DNA of 64,000 bases, taken from NCBI RefSeq assembly GCF_003399635.1, contig NZ_NBXB01000011.1:300352-364351 (forward strand). Direction: 5' to 3'. Made by a program: the position numbers and the translations under genes. Shown here one piece after another: positions 17,060 through 25,733 of the stretch (position 1 is its first letter; the number at the start of each line of letters is the position of its first letter). The notes under the pieces were generated by a model. It searched no databases. It was not told where the DNA came from and was given only the letters and a program-made list of their open reading frames with translations. The stretch is from Subtercola boreus. GTDB lineage: Bacteria; Actinomycetota; Actinomycetes; Actinomycetales; Microbacteriaceae.

Positions 17060-17841
17060 TGGCCGGCCACCTCACCGTGCGCGACGCCCACGTCACCTAC
17101 AAGCTCCCCGGGCGGCGCCTGCTCGCGGCCGTTGACGGCGTGAGTTTCGACCTCGCACCCGGCGAAGTGCTCGGGCTCGTGGGGGAGTCGGGGTGCGGAA
17201 AGTCCACCCTCGCCCGCGCCATCTGCGGCCTCGAGCCGCTCTCGTCGGGAACGGTCACCTTCGACGGGCAGTCGATTCCGACGCTCGGGCTTCGGCGACG
17301 CCCGGCGCACCTGCTCCGCATCCAGATGGTGTTCCAGAACCCGTACAGCTCACTGAACCCGCGCCGCCGGGTCGGGGACCAGATCGCGGATGGCCTCGCC
17401 ATCGCTCCGGCTTCGGAACGGTCATCCGTCGCCCAGCTGCTCGACGACGTCGAACTCGACCGGAACGCCGCGGGGATGTTCCCGCACCAGTTCTCGGGCG
17501 GACAACGGCAGCGCATCGCGATCGCCCGCGCGATGGGCGCACGGCCGGACATCCTCGTCGGCGACGAACCCATCGCCTCCCTCGACGCCTCCCTGCAGGC
17601 CAAGGTGGCGACGTTGATGCGGGACGTCGCGCTGAAGAACGGCGCCTCGCTGCTGTTCATCAGTCACGACCTGTCGGTCGTGCGCGTCGTGGCCGACCGG
17701 GTGGCCGTCATGCAGGCCGGCCGGATCGTCGAGACCGGCCCCGTCGCGTCCGTCTGGTCGGCCCCCGCCGACCCGTACACGCAGCGCCTGCTCGCCGCCA
17801 TCCCCACAGCCGACGGCCTCGGCCGCCTCCCCGCCGCCTGA
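17059..17841 (+). CDS. Peptide ABC transporter ATP-binding protein (DppF-like)
   Basis: A 260-aa ATPase with Walker A GESGCGKST (about 41-49), Q-loop VFQNPYSSLNPRRRV (the DppF/OppF signature), ABC signature FSGGQRQRIAIARAMG, Walker B ILVGDEPIASLD and H-loop ISHDLSVV. It overlaps the previous gene by one base (TGATG). Last gene of the operon. A 90-bp C-rich spacer separates it from a convergent gene. Confidence 0.95.
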   Translation: MAGHLTVRDAHVTYKLPGRRLLAAVDGVSFDLAPGEVLGLVGESGCGKSTLARAICGLEPLSSGTVTFDGQSIPTLGLRRRPAHLLRIQMVFQNPYSSLNPRRRVGDQIADGLAIAPASERSSVAQLLDDVELDRNAAGMFPHQFSGGQRQRIAIARAMGARPDILVGDEPIASLDASLQAKVATLMRDVALKNGASLLFISHDLSVVRVVADRVAVMQAGRIVETGPVASVWSAPADPYTQRLLAAIPTADGLGRLPAA

Positions 17842-17934
17842 CCGGACCCGCTGCCCCCGCCCGCCCCCTGCCCCCGCCCGCGCCTGCCCCCCGCCCCGCA
17901 GCGCCACGGAATGCCCTGAGCGGATCCGCTACCA

Positions 17935-18930
17935 CTACCGTGTTGGTTCGGCTGGGCGCATTCCGCGTGCGCCCGTGCTCTCAGACCAGGTGTTCTCGAA
18001 TCCGCAGCCGTCCCGGCGTTGCCGGCTGCTCCAACGGTGCTCGCGTCGGCGAACGTGGCCGCGGATGACCGCCTCGATACGATCCCATTCGTACATAACC
18101 TGCGCGTAGCTGTAGCGCATCGGGAGATATGCGGCTTCATGGAGGGTGAGATTCCGACCGCGATCGCGTGTGAACGCCTGCTCCGAGCTGTGCCACTTCC
18201 TGCCGTCGAGTTCGATCACCAACCGGTCGCCGATCAGCAGATCCACACGGCCGACGCCCCGGATCGGGACCTGGCTGCGAAAGGGAATACCGAGTGCTCT
18301 GAGACGCAGTCGCGCTTTGGTCTCGAGTCCGGATTCCGAGTTCGCATCCGACAGGGCGACCGCTTCCCGGTGCTTCAGTGTGAGGCTCTCCGCCATGGTT
18401 TCCAGGCGGTGCCGAGTCACCAGCTTCTTCACGAGCGCTGAATCGATTGCGGCGATGGCGTGATCCCTGGGCTGGCAGGTGATCATCTGCATGAGGGCAA
18501 CCGCCACCGAATCCGAGGCTCGTAACGCGGGCTGGGCTGCCTGTGACCGAGTATCAGGCGACGGTATGAGGCCAGACAGCGTCCTGTGGATCTTCACCCG
18601 GTGTACTTCGCGGTCGAGAGGAACCCGGCGCGACTGCGGCGATGCGAAGTGGCTCGTGTTGCGATCGGCGCGAACGTGAAGATCTCCGTCTTCTGCGCAC
18701 CACACGGAACGGGCTCGCAGGAGCGAGAGACACGTCAGGCTGCCGCCCACACGCACCGCGGCCACGGCGTCCGAGTCGTTGCCAGTCCTGGCCACCCAGC
18801 TCTTGCGGATTCGCATGAGCCGCCCGGCGGAGACAGCCGCACGGGCATCCACCGGGGTGAAGCCGAGTTCTGCCAGAGCGGTCTGGTGGGCCACACCACC
18901 GAGCCTGTCGATCGCGCGTTCGATATTCAT
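17935..18930 (-). CDS. DUF559-domain protein with AbiEi-like N-terminal winged helix
   Basis: A 331-aa protein. Residues 1-50 (IERAIDRLGGVAHQTALAELGFTPVDARAAVSAGRLMRIRKSWVA) match the winged-helix module seen in type IV AbiEi antitoxin-like proteins. Residues about 195-290 match DUF559, a very-short-patch-repair-like PD-(D/E)XK nuclease fold: RSQVPIRGVGRVDLLIGDRLVIELDGRKWHSS, where the D..ExDG-x-K/H residues resemble the nuclease core. This two-part protein is common in Microbacteriaceae and of unknown function. ATG 18930 was chosen because the winged helix starts there. No toxin partner is adjacent. Confidence 0.85.
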   Translation of the reverse strand: MNIERAIDRLGGVAHQTALAELGFTPVDARAAVSAGRLMRIRKSWVARTGNDSDAVAAVRVGGSLTCLSLLRARSVWCAEDGDLHVRADRNTSHFASPQSRRVPLDREVHRVKIHRTLSGLIPSPDTRSQAAQPALRASDSVAVALMQMITCQPRDHAIAAIDSALVKKLVTRHRLETMAESLTLKHREAVALSDANSESGLETKARLRLRALGIPFRSQVPIRGVGRVDLLIGDRLVIELDGRKWHSSEQAFTRDRGRNLTLHEAAYLPMRYSYAQVMYEWDRIEAVIRGHVRRREHRWSSRQRRDGCGFENTWSESTGARGMRPAEPTR

Positions 18931-19099
18931 GCGGAACAGTCTCGCGCCGCCCGTGGATCGGGAATGGCTCCCAGACGAATCTGTGGATAACCTCGGGCGG
19001 TATGCGGATGGAATGCAGGGGGACGATCCGCTGTCCTGGGAGCGGGGCTTTGGCTCAGCGCATTCCGTTGGGCCGGGGGCGGCGGGGGGCTGGCAGCGG

Positions 19100-20254
19100 C
19101 TACAGCTCGAGGGCGGGCGTGCCCGCGCCGCCGGCCAGGTGGGCGGCGTCGGTCTCCCGCAGCACGCGCAGGATGTTGCCGCCGGCCAGTGCCGCGAGGG
19201 ATGCCGCGCTCCAGCCGCGGCGGGCGAGTTCCTCGAGCAGCACGGGGTAGCCGTCGACGCCCTCGAGTCCCGCCGGGAACTCGTCGGTGCCGTCGAAGTC
19301 GCCGCCGAGGCCGATGTGCAGTGGCCCCGCGACATCCCGGGCATGCTCGACGTGGTCCGCGACATCCGAGACCGTCACCCGAGGCGCCGGCCCCGTGCGC
19401 GGCCCGTCGAACCAGTCCGAGTAGGCGGCGCTCAGGAACTGCGGCACGAACGTCACCATCAGCACGCCGCCGTTCGCCGCGAGCCGCGCGAGCACGTCGT
19501 CGGGCACGTTCCGCGGGTGCGGCGAGAGCGCCTGGCAGGAGCTGTGGCTGAAGATCACGGGGGCGGATGTCGCGTCGAGCGCCTGGTGCATCGTCGCCGG
19601 TGAGACGTGCGAGAGGTCGACGAGCATCCCGAGCCGGTTCATTTCGCGGATGTACTCGACACCCCGTGGTGACAGCCCGTCGTGCTCCGGGATGTCCGTT
19701 CCCGAGTCAGACCAGCTCGTGTTGTGCACGTGCGTGAGTGTCAGGTAACGCACCCCCAGCCGAGCGAGCATCCGAAGCACGGCGGGCGAGTCGTTCAGGC
19801 TGTGGGCGCCCTCGGCTCCGAGGAGCGACGCGATGCGGCCGGAGGCCACGGCGGCCTCGACCTCTTCGGCGGTGCGGACGACCCGGAAGTCGTCGGGGTA
19901 GCGGGCGGCAAGCCGGTACACCCAGTCGATCTGCTCGAGGGTGGCCTGCACGGCGGCGGCGCTTCCCGCGACGGAACCGGCGCCCTCACCGGTGCCGCCC
20001 TCACCGGCACCCCTCTCCGCGAGACCTGTCGAGTCCTCGACGTACACCGACCAGAACTGGCCGCCCACGCCGCCCGCGCGGAGCCGTGCGATGTCGGTGT
20101 CGGTGGCGAGCCCCGCCTCGAGACCGTCGACCGAGTACCCGCGGTGCAGTCGGCACTCGTAGGCCCAGTCGTTGTGCCCGTCGATCACCGGAGTGAGAGC
20201 GAGAGCCTCCCGCACAGTCGCGCGGGCAGTGGCCAGGGTGTCAGGCTCGGTCAT
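19100..20254 (-). CDS. Membrane dipeptidase, peptidase family M19
   Basis: A 384-aa zinc dipeptidase of the renal dipeptidase family, which cleaves dipeptides including those with a D-residue. Metal-binding motifs are visible: VIDGHND (H and D, about residues 23-29), the bridging acidic residue in LLGAEGAHSLND, the His in LSHVSPATMHQ and the His in FSHSSCQALSPHPRNVPDD. The C-terminal GGDFDGTDEFPAGL motif is typical. No signal peptide is evident despite the family name. Next to it lie a DedA remnant and, on the other side, the convergent DUF559 gene. Confidence 0.93.
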   Translation of the reverse strand: MTEPDTLATARATVREALALTPVIDGHNDWAYECRLHRGYSVDGLEAGLATDTDIARLRAGGVGGQFWSVYVEDSTGLAERGAGEGGTGEGAGSVAGSAAAVQATLEQIDWVYRLAARYPDDFRVVRTAEEVEAAVASGRIASLLGAEGAHSLNDSPAVLRMLARLGVRYLTLTHVHNTSWSDSGTDIPEHDGLSPRGVEYIREMNRLGMLVDLSHVSPATMHQALDATSAPVIFSHSSCQALSPHPRNVPDDVLARLAANGGVLMVTFVPQFLSAAYSDWFDGPRTGPAPRVTVSDVADHVEHARDVAGPLHIGLGGDFDGTDEFPAGLEGVDGYPVLLEELARRGWSAASLAALAGGNILRVLRETDAAHLAGGAGTPALEL

Positions 20255-20285
20255 GTTCCAACGCTACGGCATCCGCCCGGCGCGC

Positions 20286-20660
20286 TCAGCGCCCTCGAGC
20301 CGACCCCGCCGCACCCGCCGCGCCCGCAGCCTCACGCAGCCCGTTCCAGAGCAGGCTGCCGGCCAGCGTGAAGGCGCTGAACGTGGCGAGCGGCATCCGT
20401 TCGGCGCCCGCCGGCAGCGAGATCAGGCTCCGGATGCCCGGTACGGGCCGCCCGAAGAACACCGACGTGCGGCCGTGCCTGCCAAACCACTCGGCCGCCT
20501 TTGTGAAGTCCGCGGTCGACGAGAGGCAGTCTCGACAGCCACCGGATTGAGCGTTCCAGCCCGAGCGCCGCCCCGAGCGCATAGAGCAGCAGTGCTCCGA
20601 GGTAGGCACCGAGCGTGCTGAGCGCCACCACGAGCACCATGTTCAGGCGCCCGAGCTGCG
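20286..20660 (-). pseudogene. DedA/SNARE-associated membrane protein remnant
   Basis: Two frames read successive parts of a DedA-family protein. The first contains LNMVLVVALSTLGAYLGALLLYALGAALG and RSIRWLSRLPLVD. The second, shifted by one base near 20520, contains FTKAAEWFGRHGRTSVFFGRPVPGIRSLISLPAGAERMPLATFSAFT, the conserved DedA core (F-x-R-x-x-P-x-x-R). The N-terminal helices with the E-x-x-x-P-x-P-E loop and the C-terminal helices are missing. I infer a truncated, frameshifted pseudogene. Confidence 0.72.
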
Positions 20661-20968
20661 CGGGGTACGTCCGCCCTTTCGCCCTCGTGGGCGATCGGCT
20701 CGGTTACGTGCACATCGGCGAGAACCACCGTGACTCTCGACAGATCTCTCGATCTGGCGCAGCCTCTGGAACGACGGGCCCGCGCTCGCGAAGCACGCCC
20801 ACACCTTCATCACGAATGCGCTGGAATCGAACGAAGTCCACTGAGAATCCACTGCTTCTAAGCATGTTTTCGGGTGCATCGCCAGTCCCCGCACAGAAAA
20901 CACCGAACTTCTAGGCTGGGTGCGCGCTCCACAACAGGTGCGCGCATTCACAGCAAAGGAAGCACACA
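20661..20968. other. Spacer without recognisable gene
   Basis: About 300 bp between the DedA remnant and the glsB/yeaQ-like gene. Base composition is a little less GC-rich from 20830 to 20960. The first part may hold further eroded DedA sequence in other frames (for example EPIAHEGE on the minus strand). AAAGGAAG at 20956-20963 is the ribosome-binding site for the next gene. Nothing else is recognisable. Confidence 0.5.
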
Positions 20969-21238
20969 ATGCTCGGTCTCATCATCAGCCTCATCGTCAT
21001 CGGCCTCATCGCCGGTGCCCTCGCCCGCCTGATCATCCCTGGCAAGCAGAGCATGTCGATCCTCATGACGATCGTCCTCGGCATCGTCGGATCGTTCGTG
21101 GGCGGGTTCCTCGGATTCCTGATCTTCCAGCACGACCCGATGGACGGCTTCTTCCAGCCCGCAGGCATCATCGGCTCCATCATCGGCGCGATCATCGTGC
21201 TGTTCATCTACACCCGCGTGAAGGCCCGTCGCGCGTAG
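20969..21238 (+). CDS. GlsB/YeaQ/YmgE-family stress-associated membrane protein
   Basis: An 89-aa protein with three hydrophobic helices rich in Gly, typical of the transglycosylase-associated (GlsB/YeaQ/YmgE) family: IGLIAGALARLIIPGKQ near residues 11-27, VLGIVGSFVGGFLG near 36-49 and a third helix GIIGSIIGAIIVLFIYTRV. AAAGGAAG lies 6 nt before the ATG. Family members are induced by general stress; the molecular role is unknown. Confidence 0.93.
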   Translation: MLGLIISLIVIGLIAGALARLIIPGKQSMSILMTIVLGIVGSFVGGFLGFLIFQHDPMDGFFQPAGIIGSIIGAIIVLFIYTRVKARRA

Positions 21239-21289
21239 TCCCTCTCAGACGGCCCGCGCGGCATGCCGGGTTCTCGCTATTCTGGCGGA

Positions 21290-21859
21290 ATGACCTCGCT
21301 TCCCGAGCCGTCCCAGGGCGACCCGTCCCAGCCCGACCCGTCCGTCACCGGTGTCGATCTCGATCTGCTGCACCGCACGATCGCGATCGCCTCCGATGCC
21401 GTGGCCCACGGCAACCATCCGTTCGGCGCCCTGCTGACCGATGCGGATGGTGCCGTGGTGCTGACCGCCGAGAACTCGGCGACCACGGATTCGGATGTCA
21501 CGGCCCACGCCGAGATGAACCTGGTGCGCTTGGCGAGCACCGCCTTCTCCGCTGCCGAGCTTTCCGCGTACACCCTCTACACGAGCTGTGAGCCGTGCGC
21601 GATGTGCTCGGGCGCGATCTTCTGGTCGGGCATCGGCCGCGTCGTGTTCGCCCTCGACGAGATCGGCCTGCTCGCTGTGGTCGGCCCGGAGTCGGATGCC
21701 CCCACGCTCCTGCTCCCGTGCCGCGAGGTCTTCGCGCGCGGCAATCGGGCGGTGGATGTCGCGGGCCCGGCCCTCCTCGATGAGGCCCGCCGCCCCCACG
21801 TAGGCTTCTGGGCCCCGCTCGCTGCCTCGCCCCCCGCCTCGCCGGTCGTCGACGGCTGA
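21290..21859 (+). CDS. Nucleoside/guanine-type deaminase (cytidine deaminase-like fold)
   Basis: A 189-aa zinc deaminase. HAEMNLV (His zinc ligand and catalytic Glu, about residues 70-76) and PCAMCSGAIFWSGI (two Cys zinc ligands, about 102-105) are visible, as in guanine deaminase and TadA-like proteins. The hydrophobic context NHPFGALLTDADG is typical. A Pro/Asp-rich leader of about 25 residues precedes the domain. The stop overlaps the next ATG (TGATG), so it is probably co-expressed with the ABC1 kinase, an unexplained pairing. Confidence 0.92.
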   Translation: MTSLPEPSQGDPSQPDPSVTGVDLDLLHRTIAIASDAVAHGNHPFGALLTDADGAVVLTAENSATTDSDVTAHAEMNLVRLASTAFSAAELSAYTLYTSCEPCAMCSGAIFWSGIGRVVFALDEIGLLAVVGPESDAPTLLLPCREVFARGNRAVDVAGPALLDEARRPHVGFWAPLAASPPASPVVDG

Positions 21860-23949
21860 TGTCGACCATGCTTGCAGACGTCGTCATCGTCCTTGTCGGA
21901 ATCGTCTCCGCAGTGCTCGTCGGGCTCGTCTCGAGACGGGTGCTCGGCGGGCCGGTCGGCTGGCCGCGGAGCATCATCGTGGGCATCCTCGTCTTCGTCT
22001 CGGGGCTCCCGTTCGCCTTCTGGGTTGGCGAGCGCACCGGCACGGTGACCGGAGACAGCCACACGTTCCAGACGTCGAACACGGTCGGCATCATCGTGCT
22101 CGTCCTGAGTGTCGCGTGGATCTTCGCACTCGGCGTCGCCGTGCTGGTCGGCCTCGAGGCCCTGGTGCCCACCAGGCCGATGGCCAACCCGATCGACGTC
22201 GTGCGCGGTGCCCTCGCGCAGCGGCGCCGAACCCGTCGCTACCTCCAGATCCTCGAGATCGCGTCTCGGCACGGAGCCGGCTTCATCTTCTCGGGCCGGG
22301 CTCGCCGGTCATCCGATCTCAGCACGGCCCAGCAGCGCGCGAACGCCGTGATCTCGACGATCAACGCTTCGGGCGTCACGTTCGTGAAGATCGGGCAGGT
22401 GCTCTCCACCCGGCGCGACCTCATTCCCGAGCCATATCTCAGCGCCCTCGCCTCGCTGCAGTCGGGCGCGACGACCCTGCCATGGCCGGAGATCCGCACC
22501 GCCATCGAGAGCGACCTCGGCCGCCCGATCGACGCGGTCTTCGCGCACATCGACCCCACCCCGCTCGCCGCAGCCTCCGTCGCCCAGGTGCACACGGCGA
22601 CCCTGCTCGACGGCACCAAGGTGGTCGTCAAAGTGCAGCGCCCGACCGCCCGCGCGCAGGTCGAAGCAGATGTCGACATCATTCTGCGCCTCGCCCGCCG
22701 CGCCGAACTGCAGACCCAGCAGGGCCGGGACCTGCGTGCCGAGTCGGTGGCGCGAGGCTTCACGACCACACTGCTCGACGAGCTCGACTACACGATCGAG
22801 TACAACAACACCGAGATGATCCGATCGACGCTGCGACGGATCGCGGAGGCCGGCTCGCACCCGCAGCCCGGCTCGGAGACGGCTCCACTCAGCGTTCCCG
22901 TGGTCTACCCCGACGCGAGCAGCCGGCGCATGATCACGATGGACCTCGTCGACGGCACGCCGCTCAGCCGGTCATCCGATCGCCTCGCCCTGCTGAGTGC
23001 CGACGAACGGAACACGCTCGCGACCGGGCTGATGAACACAGTGCTCGAGCAGATCCTCGCGTATGGGGTGTTCCACGCAGACCTCCACCCCGGCAACGTC
23101 ATCCTGAGGGAGGACGGATCGCTCGGACTGATCGACTTCGGTGCCATCGGCATCATTGAGCGGAGCCAGCGCGAGCGTCTCGCCACCCTGCTGCTCGCAG
23201 CGTCGAACGAAGACGACATCGCGGCGACGGATGCCCTGCTGCTCATCGTCGATGTGCCGCCGGAGACCGACATCGACTCGTTCCGGCACGACATCGGGAT
23301 CATGCTGACGACCGTGCGGCACCGGAACGGTGGGGCGGGCGGATCCATCTTCACGCTGATGCTCGACGTGATCCGGCAGCATCACATCGCCCTGCCGTCC
23401 ACCCTCGCGTCGGCGTTCCGGAGTTTCGCCACCCTCGAGGGTTGCGTGCACGTGCTGGTGCCCGACTTCGACATGATGGGGGCGGCGCTCGACCGGGTGC
23501 CGAACCTCCTCCTCCGCATGCTCAGCCTGAAACGTCTCGCCGCCTCGGCCCAGGCCGAAGCCTCGAATTCGGCCGCCATCCTCCGCACGCTGCCTCGGCG
23601 CGCCGATGCTCTCCTCACGCAACTCGAGAAGGGCACGCTCGGCGTGAAGGTGCGGCACTTCGCGGCAGCGGATGACCGGGGGTTCATCGACGGGATCGTC
23701 GGGGAGATCGTAGGGGCCTTCGTGTCGATCGCCGCCGTCGTCGTGGCGATCGTTCTCATCGTCGCCGGCACGGGGCCTCTGCTCGCCCCGAACCTGCACC
23801 TGTTCGACCTGCTCGGTGCCGTCATCGGGTTCTTCGGATTCCTCGGGGTGATGCGCGTCGTGCGGAACGCGCTCGTGCGCCGCGGGGGTGGCGGGGCCGA
23901 CCGCGGCCCGGGCGGCCGGGGTGGGCCGGGTGGTCCGGCCGGCACCTAG
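21859..23949 (+). CDS. ABC1/AarF/UbiB-family atypical kinase, membrane-anchored
   Basis: A 696-aa protein. Three or four N-terminal helices (about residues 1-115) precede the ABC1 kinase core: the signature FVKIGQVLSTRRDLIPEPYLSALASLQ (about 170-200), VVVKVQRPTARAQV with the ATP-binding lysine, FHADLHPGNVIL with the catalytic-loop Asp (about 412) and LIDFGAIG in place of DFG. Two C-terminal helices (about 620-680) and a Gly/Arg/Pro tail follow. Such proteins support quinone metabolism or membrane lipids; the substrate here is unknown. Its stop overlaps the convergent XRE gene. Confidence 0.93.
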   Translation: MSTMLADVVIVLVGIVSAVLVGLVSRRVLGGPVGWPRSIIVGILVFVSGLPFAFWVGERTGTVTGDSHTFQTSNTVGIIVLVLSVAWIFALGVAVLVGLEALVPTRPMANPIDVVRGALAQRRRTRRYLQILEIASRHGAGFIFSGRARRSSDLSTAQQRANAVISTINASGVTFVKIGQVLSTRRDLIPEPYLSALASLQSGATTLPWPEIRTAIESDLGRPIDAVFAHIDPTPLAAASVAQVHTATLLDGTKVVVKVQRPTARAQVEADVDIILRLARRAELQTQQGRDLRAESVARGFTTTLLDELDYTIEYNNTEMIRSTLRRIAEAGSHPQPGSETAPLSVPVVYPDASSRRMITMDLVDGTPLSRSSDRLALLSADERNTLATGLMNTVLEQILAYGVFHADLHPGNVILREDGSLGLIDFGAIGIIERSQRERLATLLLAASNEDDIAATDALLLIVDVPPETDIDSFRHDIGIMLTTVRHRNGGAGGSIFTLMLDVIRQHHIALPSTLASAFRSFATLEGCVHVLVPDFDMMGAALDRVPNLLLRMLSLKRLAASAQAEASNSAAILRTLPRRADALLTQLEKGTLGVKVRHFAAADDRGFIDGIVGEIVGAFVSIAAVVVAIVLIVAGTGPLLAPNLHLFDLLGAVIGFFGFLGVMRVVRNALVRRGGGGADRGPGGRGGPGGPAGT

Positions 23950-24833
23950 CGCGTCGCGGCCCCGACCGCCGACACCCGCAGGAAGTCGAGCTTCGCTGCG
24001 GCGTCCGATCCCGTGGCCGCTGTGTAGGCGACGATGCGCACATCACTGCCGGCCACGCTGAACACATCGCAGTCGAGTTCCACGTCACCCACGACAGCGT
24101 TGTGCACGACTTTCCGCTCAGACTGGTGCTCGCCCACCGCTCCGCTCTCCCAGAGTCGACGGAACTCGGGGCTCGCGCCGAGCAGTTCGGTGACGAGCGC
24201 GCTGACGCCCCGATCATCCGGATACCGGCCGTGCACCCTGCGGAGGTCGCCGACGAGCGAGGCGCCGAAACGCGCGAGGCTGCCGGACCGGCTGACGATG
24301 CCGTTCTCTCCCTCGTGGAGGGGCTCGCCGGTGAAGAGCGAGCGGATCAGGTTGGGCCGGGAACCCGAACCGCGAGCCGGACCCGAACCCCGACCCGGAA
24401 CCGGCTCGCCGAGCAGCGCAGCCCAGAGCGGGCTCCAGGAGATCAGGTCCCACGACGCGGTGAAGACGGCCAGAGGCACTTCGCCGAGGCGGGCGACGAG
24501 GCGCTGCACCCCCGGCGGGATATGGGCGGGCACCTCGCGCGGCGAGGGGGGAAGGAGCCCCGCCACGATGAACAGGTGGTCGCGCTCCGCCTCGCTCAGC
24601 TGGAGGGCCCGGGCAAGGGCCGCGGCGACCTGTCCCGAAGGCCGTCGGGCCCGGCCCTGTTCGAGTCGCACCACATAGTCGACGCTCAACCCTGCGAGGG
24701 CGGCGAGCTCTTCGCGCCGGAGCCCCGCCGCCCGGCGGGAATCGCCCGCTGCGAGACCGACGTCGACGGGCGAGAGGCGATCGCGCCAGGAACGGAGGAG
24801 CGCCCCGAGGTCGCCGTGCGGATCATCCTGCAT
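23946..24833 (-). CDS. XRE-type helix-turn-helix regulator with MmyB-like ligand domain
   Basis: A 295-aa regulator. The N-terminal HTH (about residues 22-80: RRAAGLRREELAALAGLSVDYVVRLEQGRARRPSGQVAAALARAL) is followed by a PAS-like MmyB ligand-binding domain (about 100-290: LGEVPLAVFTASWDLISWSPLWAALLG and later HSERKVVHN-like and DVELDCDVFSVAGSDVRIVAYTA). ATG 24833 is preferred over an in-frame upstream extension lacking domain similarity. It diverges from a short-chain dehydrogenase gene, the usual arrangement for this regulator class, and probably controls it. Confidence 0.93.
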   Translation of the reverse strand: MQDDPHGDLGALLRSWRDRLSPVDVGLAAGDSRRAAGLRREELAALAGLSVDYVVRLEQGRARRPSGQVAAALARALQLSEAERDHLFIVAGLLPPSPREVPAHIPPGVQRLVARLGEVPLAVFTASWDLISWSPLWAALLGEPVPGRGSGPARGSGSRPNLIRSLFTGEPLHEGENGIVSRSGSLARFGASLVGDLRRVHGRYPDDRGVSALVTELLGASPEFRRLWESGAVGEHQSERKVVHNAVVGDVELDCDVFSVAGSDVRIVAYTAATGSDAAAKLDFLRVSAVGAATR

Positions 24834-24955
24834 CACCCCAGTCTGCGCCCTCAGGGGCCGCTCTGCCCGTCGATCGGACGATACGGGGTGGTACCGCCAG
24901 TCCGTATGCTCCGCCGGGCCACGACACCGCGGCATCCACGATCAAGACTGGTCAC

Positions 24956-25648
24956 ATGACAACAACACTGATCTCCGGGGCCAACAAGGGCCTCGGCTAC
25001 GAAACCGCCCGCCGCCTCATCGCCGAAGGACACACCGTCTGGATCGGCTCCCGCGACGAGACCAGGGGCCAGGCCGCTGCCGACGCGCTCGGGGCCCGCT
25101 TCGTGCAGCTCGACGTGACCGACGACGCCTCTGTGGATGCCGCGGTCGCCACCCTCACGGAGGCCGGCGGACTCGACGTACTCATTAACAACGCCGGCAT
25201 CGCCGGCCCGTACGTCGCAGCTCTCGACCAGACTGCCGCCGACGCGGAACGGGTCTTCGGCACCAACGTGATCGGGATCGTCCGTGTGACCCGGGCCTTC
25301 GCGCCGCTCCTCAGCGCTTCGGATGCGCCGACCATCGTCAACGTCACGAGCGGCCTCGGCTCCTTCGGGGCCGTGCACGACACCACGCGCATCGAATCGA
25401 CGATCATCGCGCCCCTCTACACCGCCTCGAAGTCGGCCGTCACCATGCTCACGGTGCAGTACGCGAAGGCGCTCCCGGAGCTCCGTATCAACGCTGCCGA
25501 CCCCGGCTACACCTCGACTGACCTGAACGGCCACAGCGGCCACCAGACGGTGACGGAGGGCACAGACGCCGTCGTCGAACTCGCCACCCGCAACGGTTCG
25601 GGCCCCACCGGCACCTTCATCGACCGCTCGGGCCTCGCGCCGTTCTGA
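24956..25648 (+). CDS. Short-chain dehydrogenase/reductase (SDR)
   Basis: A 230-aa classical SDR. The cofactor motif is SGANKGLGYETA (about residues 7-18), with SRDE after the second strand suggesting NADP(H). NNAG lies near residue 79, a catalytic Ser in NVTSGLGSFG, and YTASKSAV holds the Tyr and Lys (about 157-161). GDPGYTSTDLNG-type PG motif sequence (AADPGYTSTDLN) follows. The substrate is unknown. Divergent from the MmyB-type regulator at a gap of about 120 bp. Confidence 0.93.
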   Translation: MTTTLISGANKGLGYETARRLIAEGHTVWIGSRDETRGQAAADALGARFVQLDVTDDASVDAAVATLTEAGGLDVLINNAGIAGPYVAALDQTAADAERVFGTNVIGIVRVTRAFAPLLSASDAPTIVNVTSGLGSFGAVHDTTRIESTIIAPLYTASKSAVTMLTVQYAKALPELRINAADPGYTSTDLNGHSGHQTVTEGTDAVVELATRNGSGPTGTFIDRSGLAPF

Positions 25649-25673
25649 CCGGCGCGCTCGGCCCTGTCGCGCT

Positions 25674-25733
25674 GCCAGCTCGACTGGGGCCAGCTCGACT
25701 GGGGCCAGCCCGGCTGCGGCCAGCTCTGCGGTC
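25674..25733 (+). repeat. 15-bp tandem repeat after the SDR gene
   Basis: Two perfect units gccagctcgactggg (25674-25688, 25689-25703) are followed by two degraded units (25704-25733), ending at the stop of the convergent hypothetical gene. Confidence 0.8.

Noticed and set aside
18970..18980. Perfect DnaA box (tgtggataac) upstream of the DUF559 gene; another near 45993
   Set aside because: Single isolated boxes without an AT-rich unwinding region, dnaA or dnaN; not evidence of an origin.
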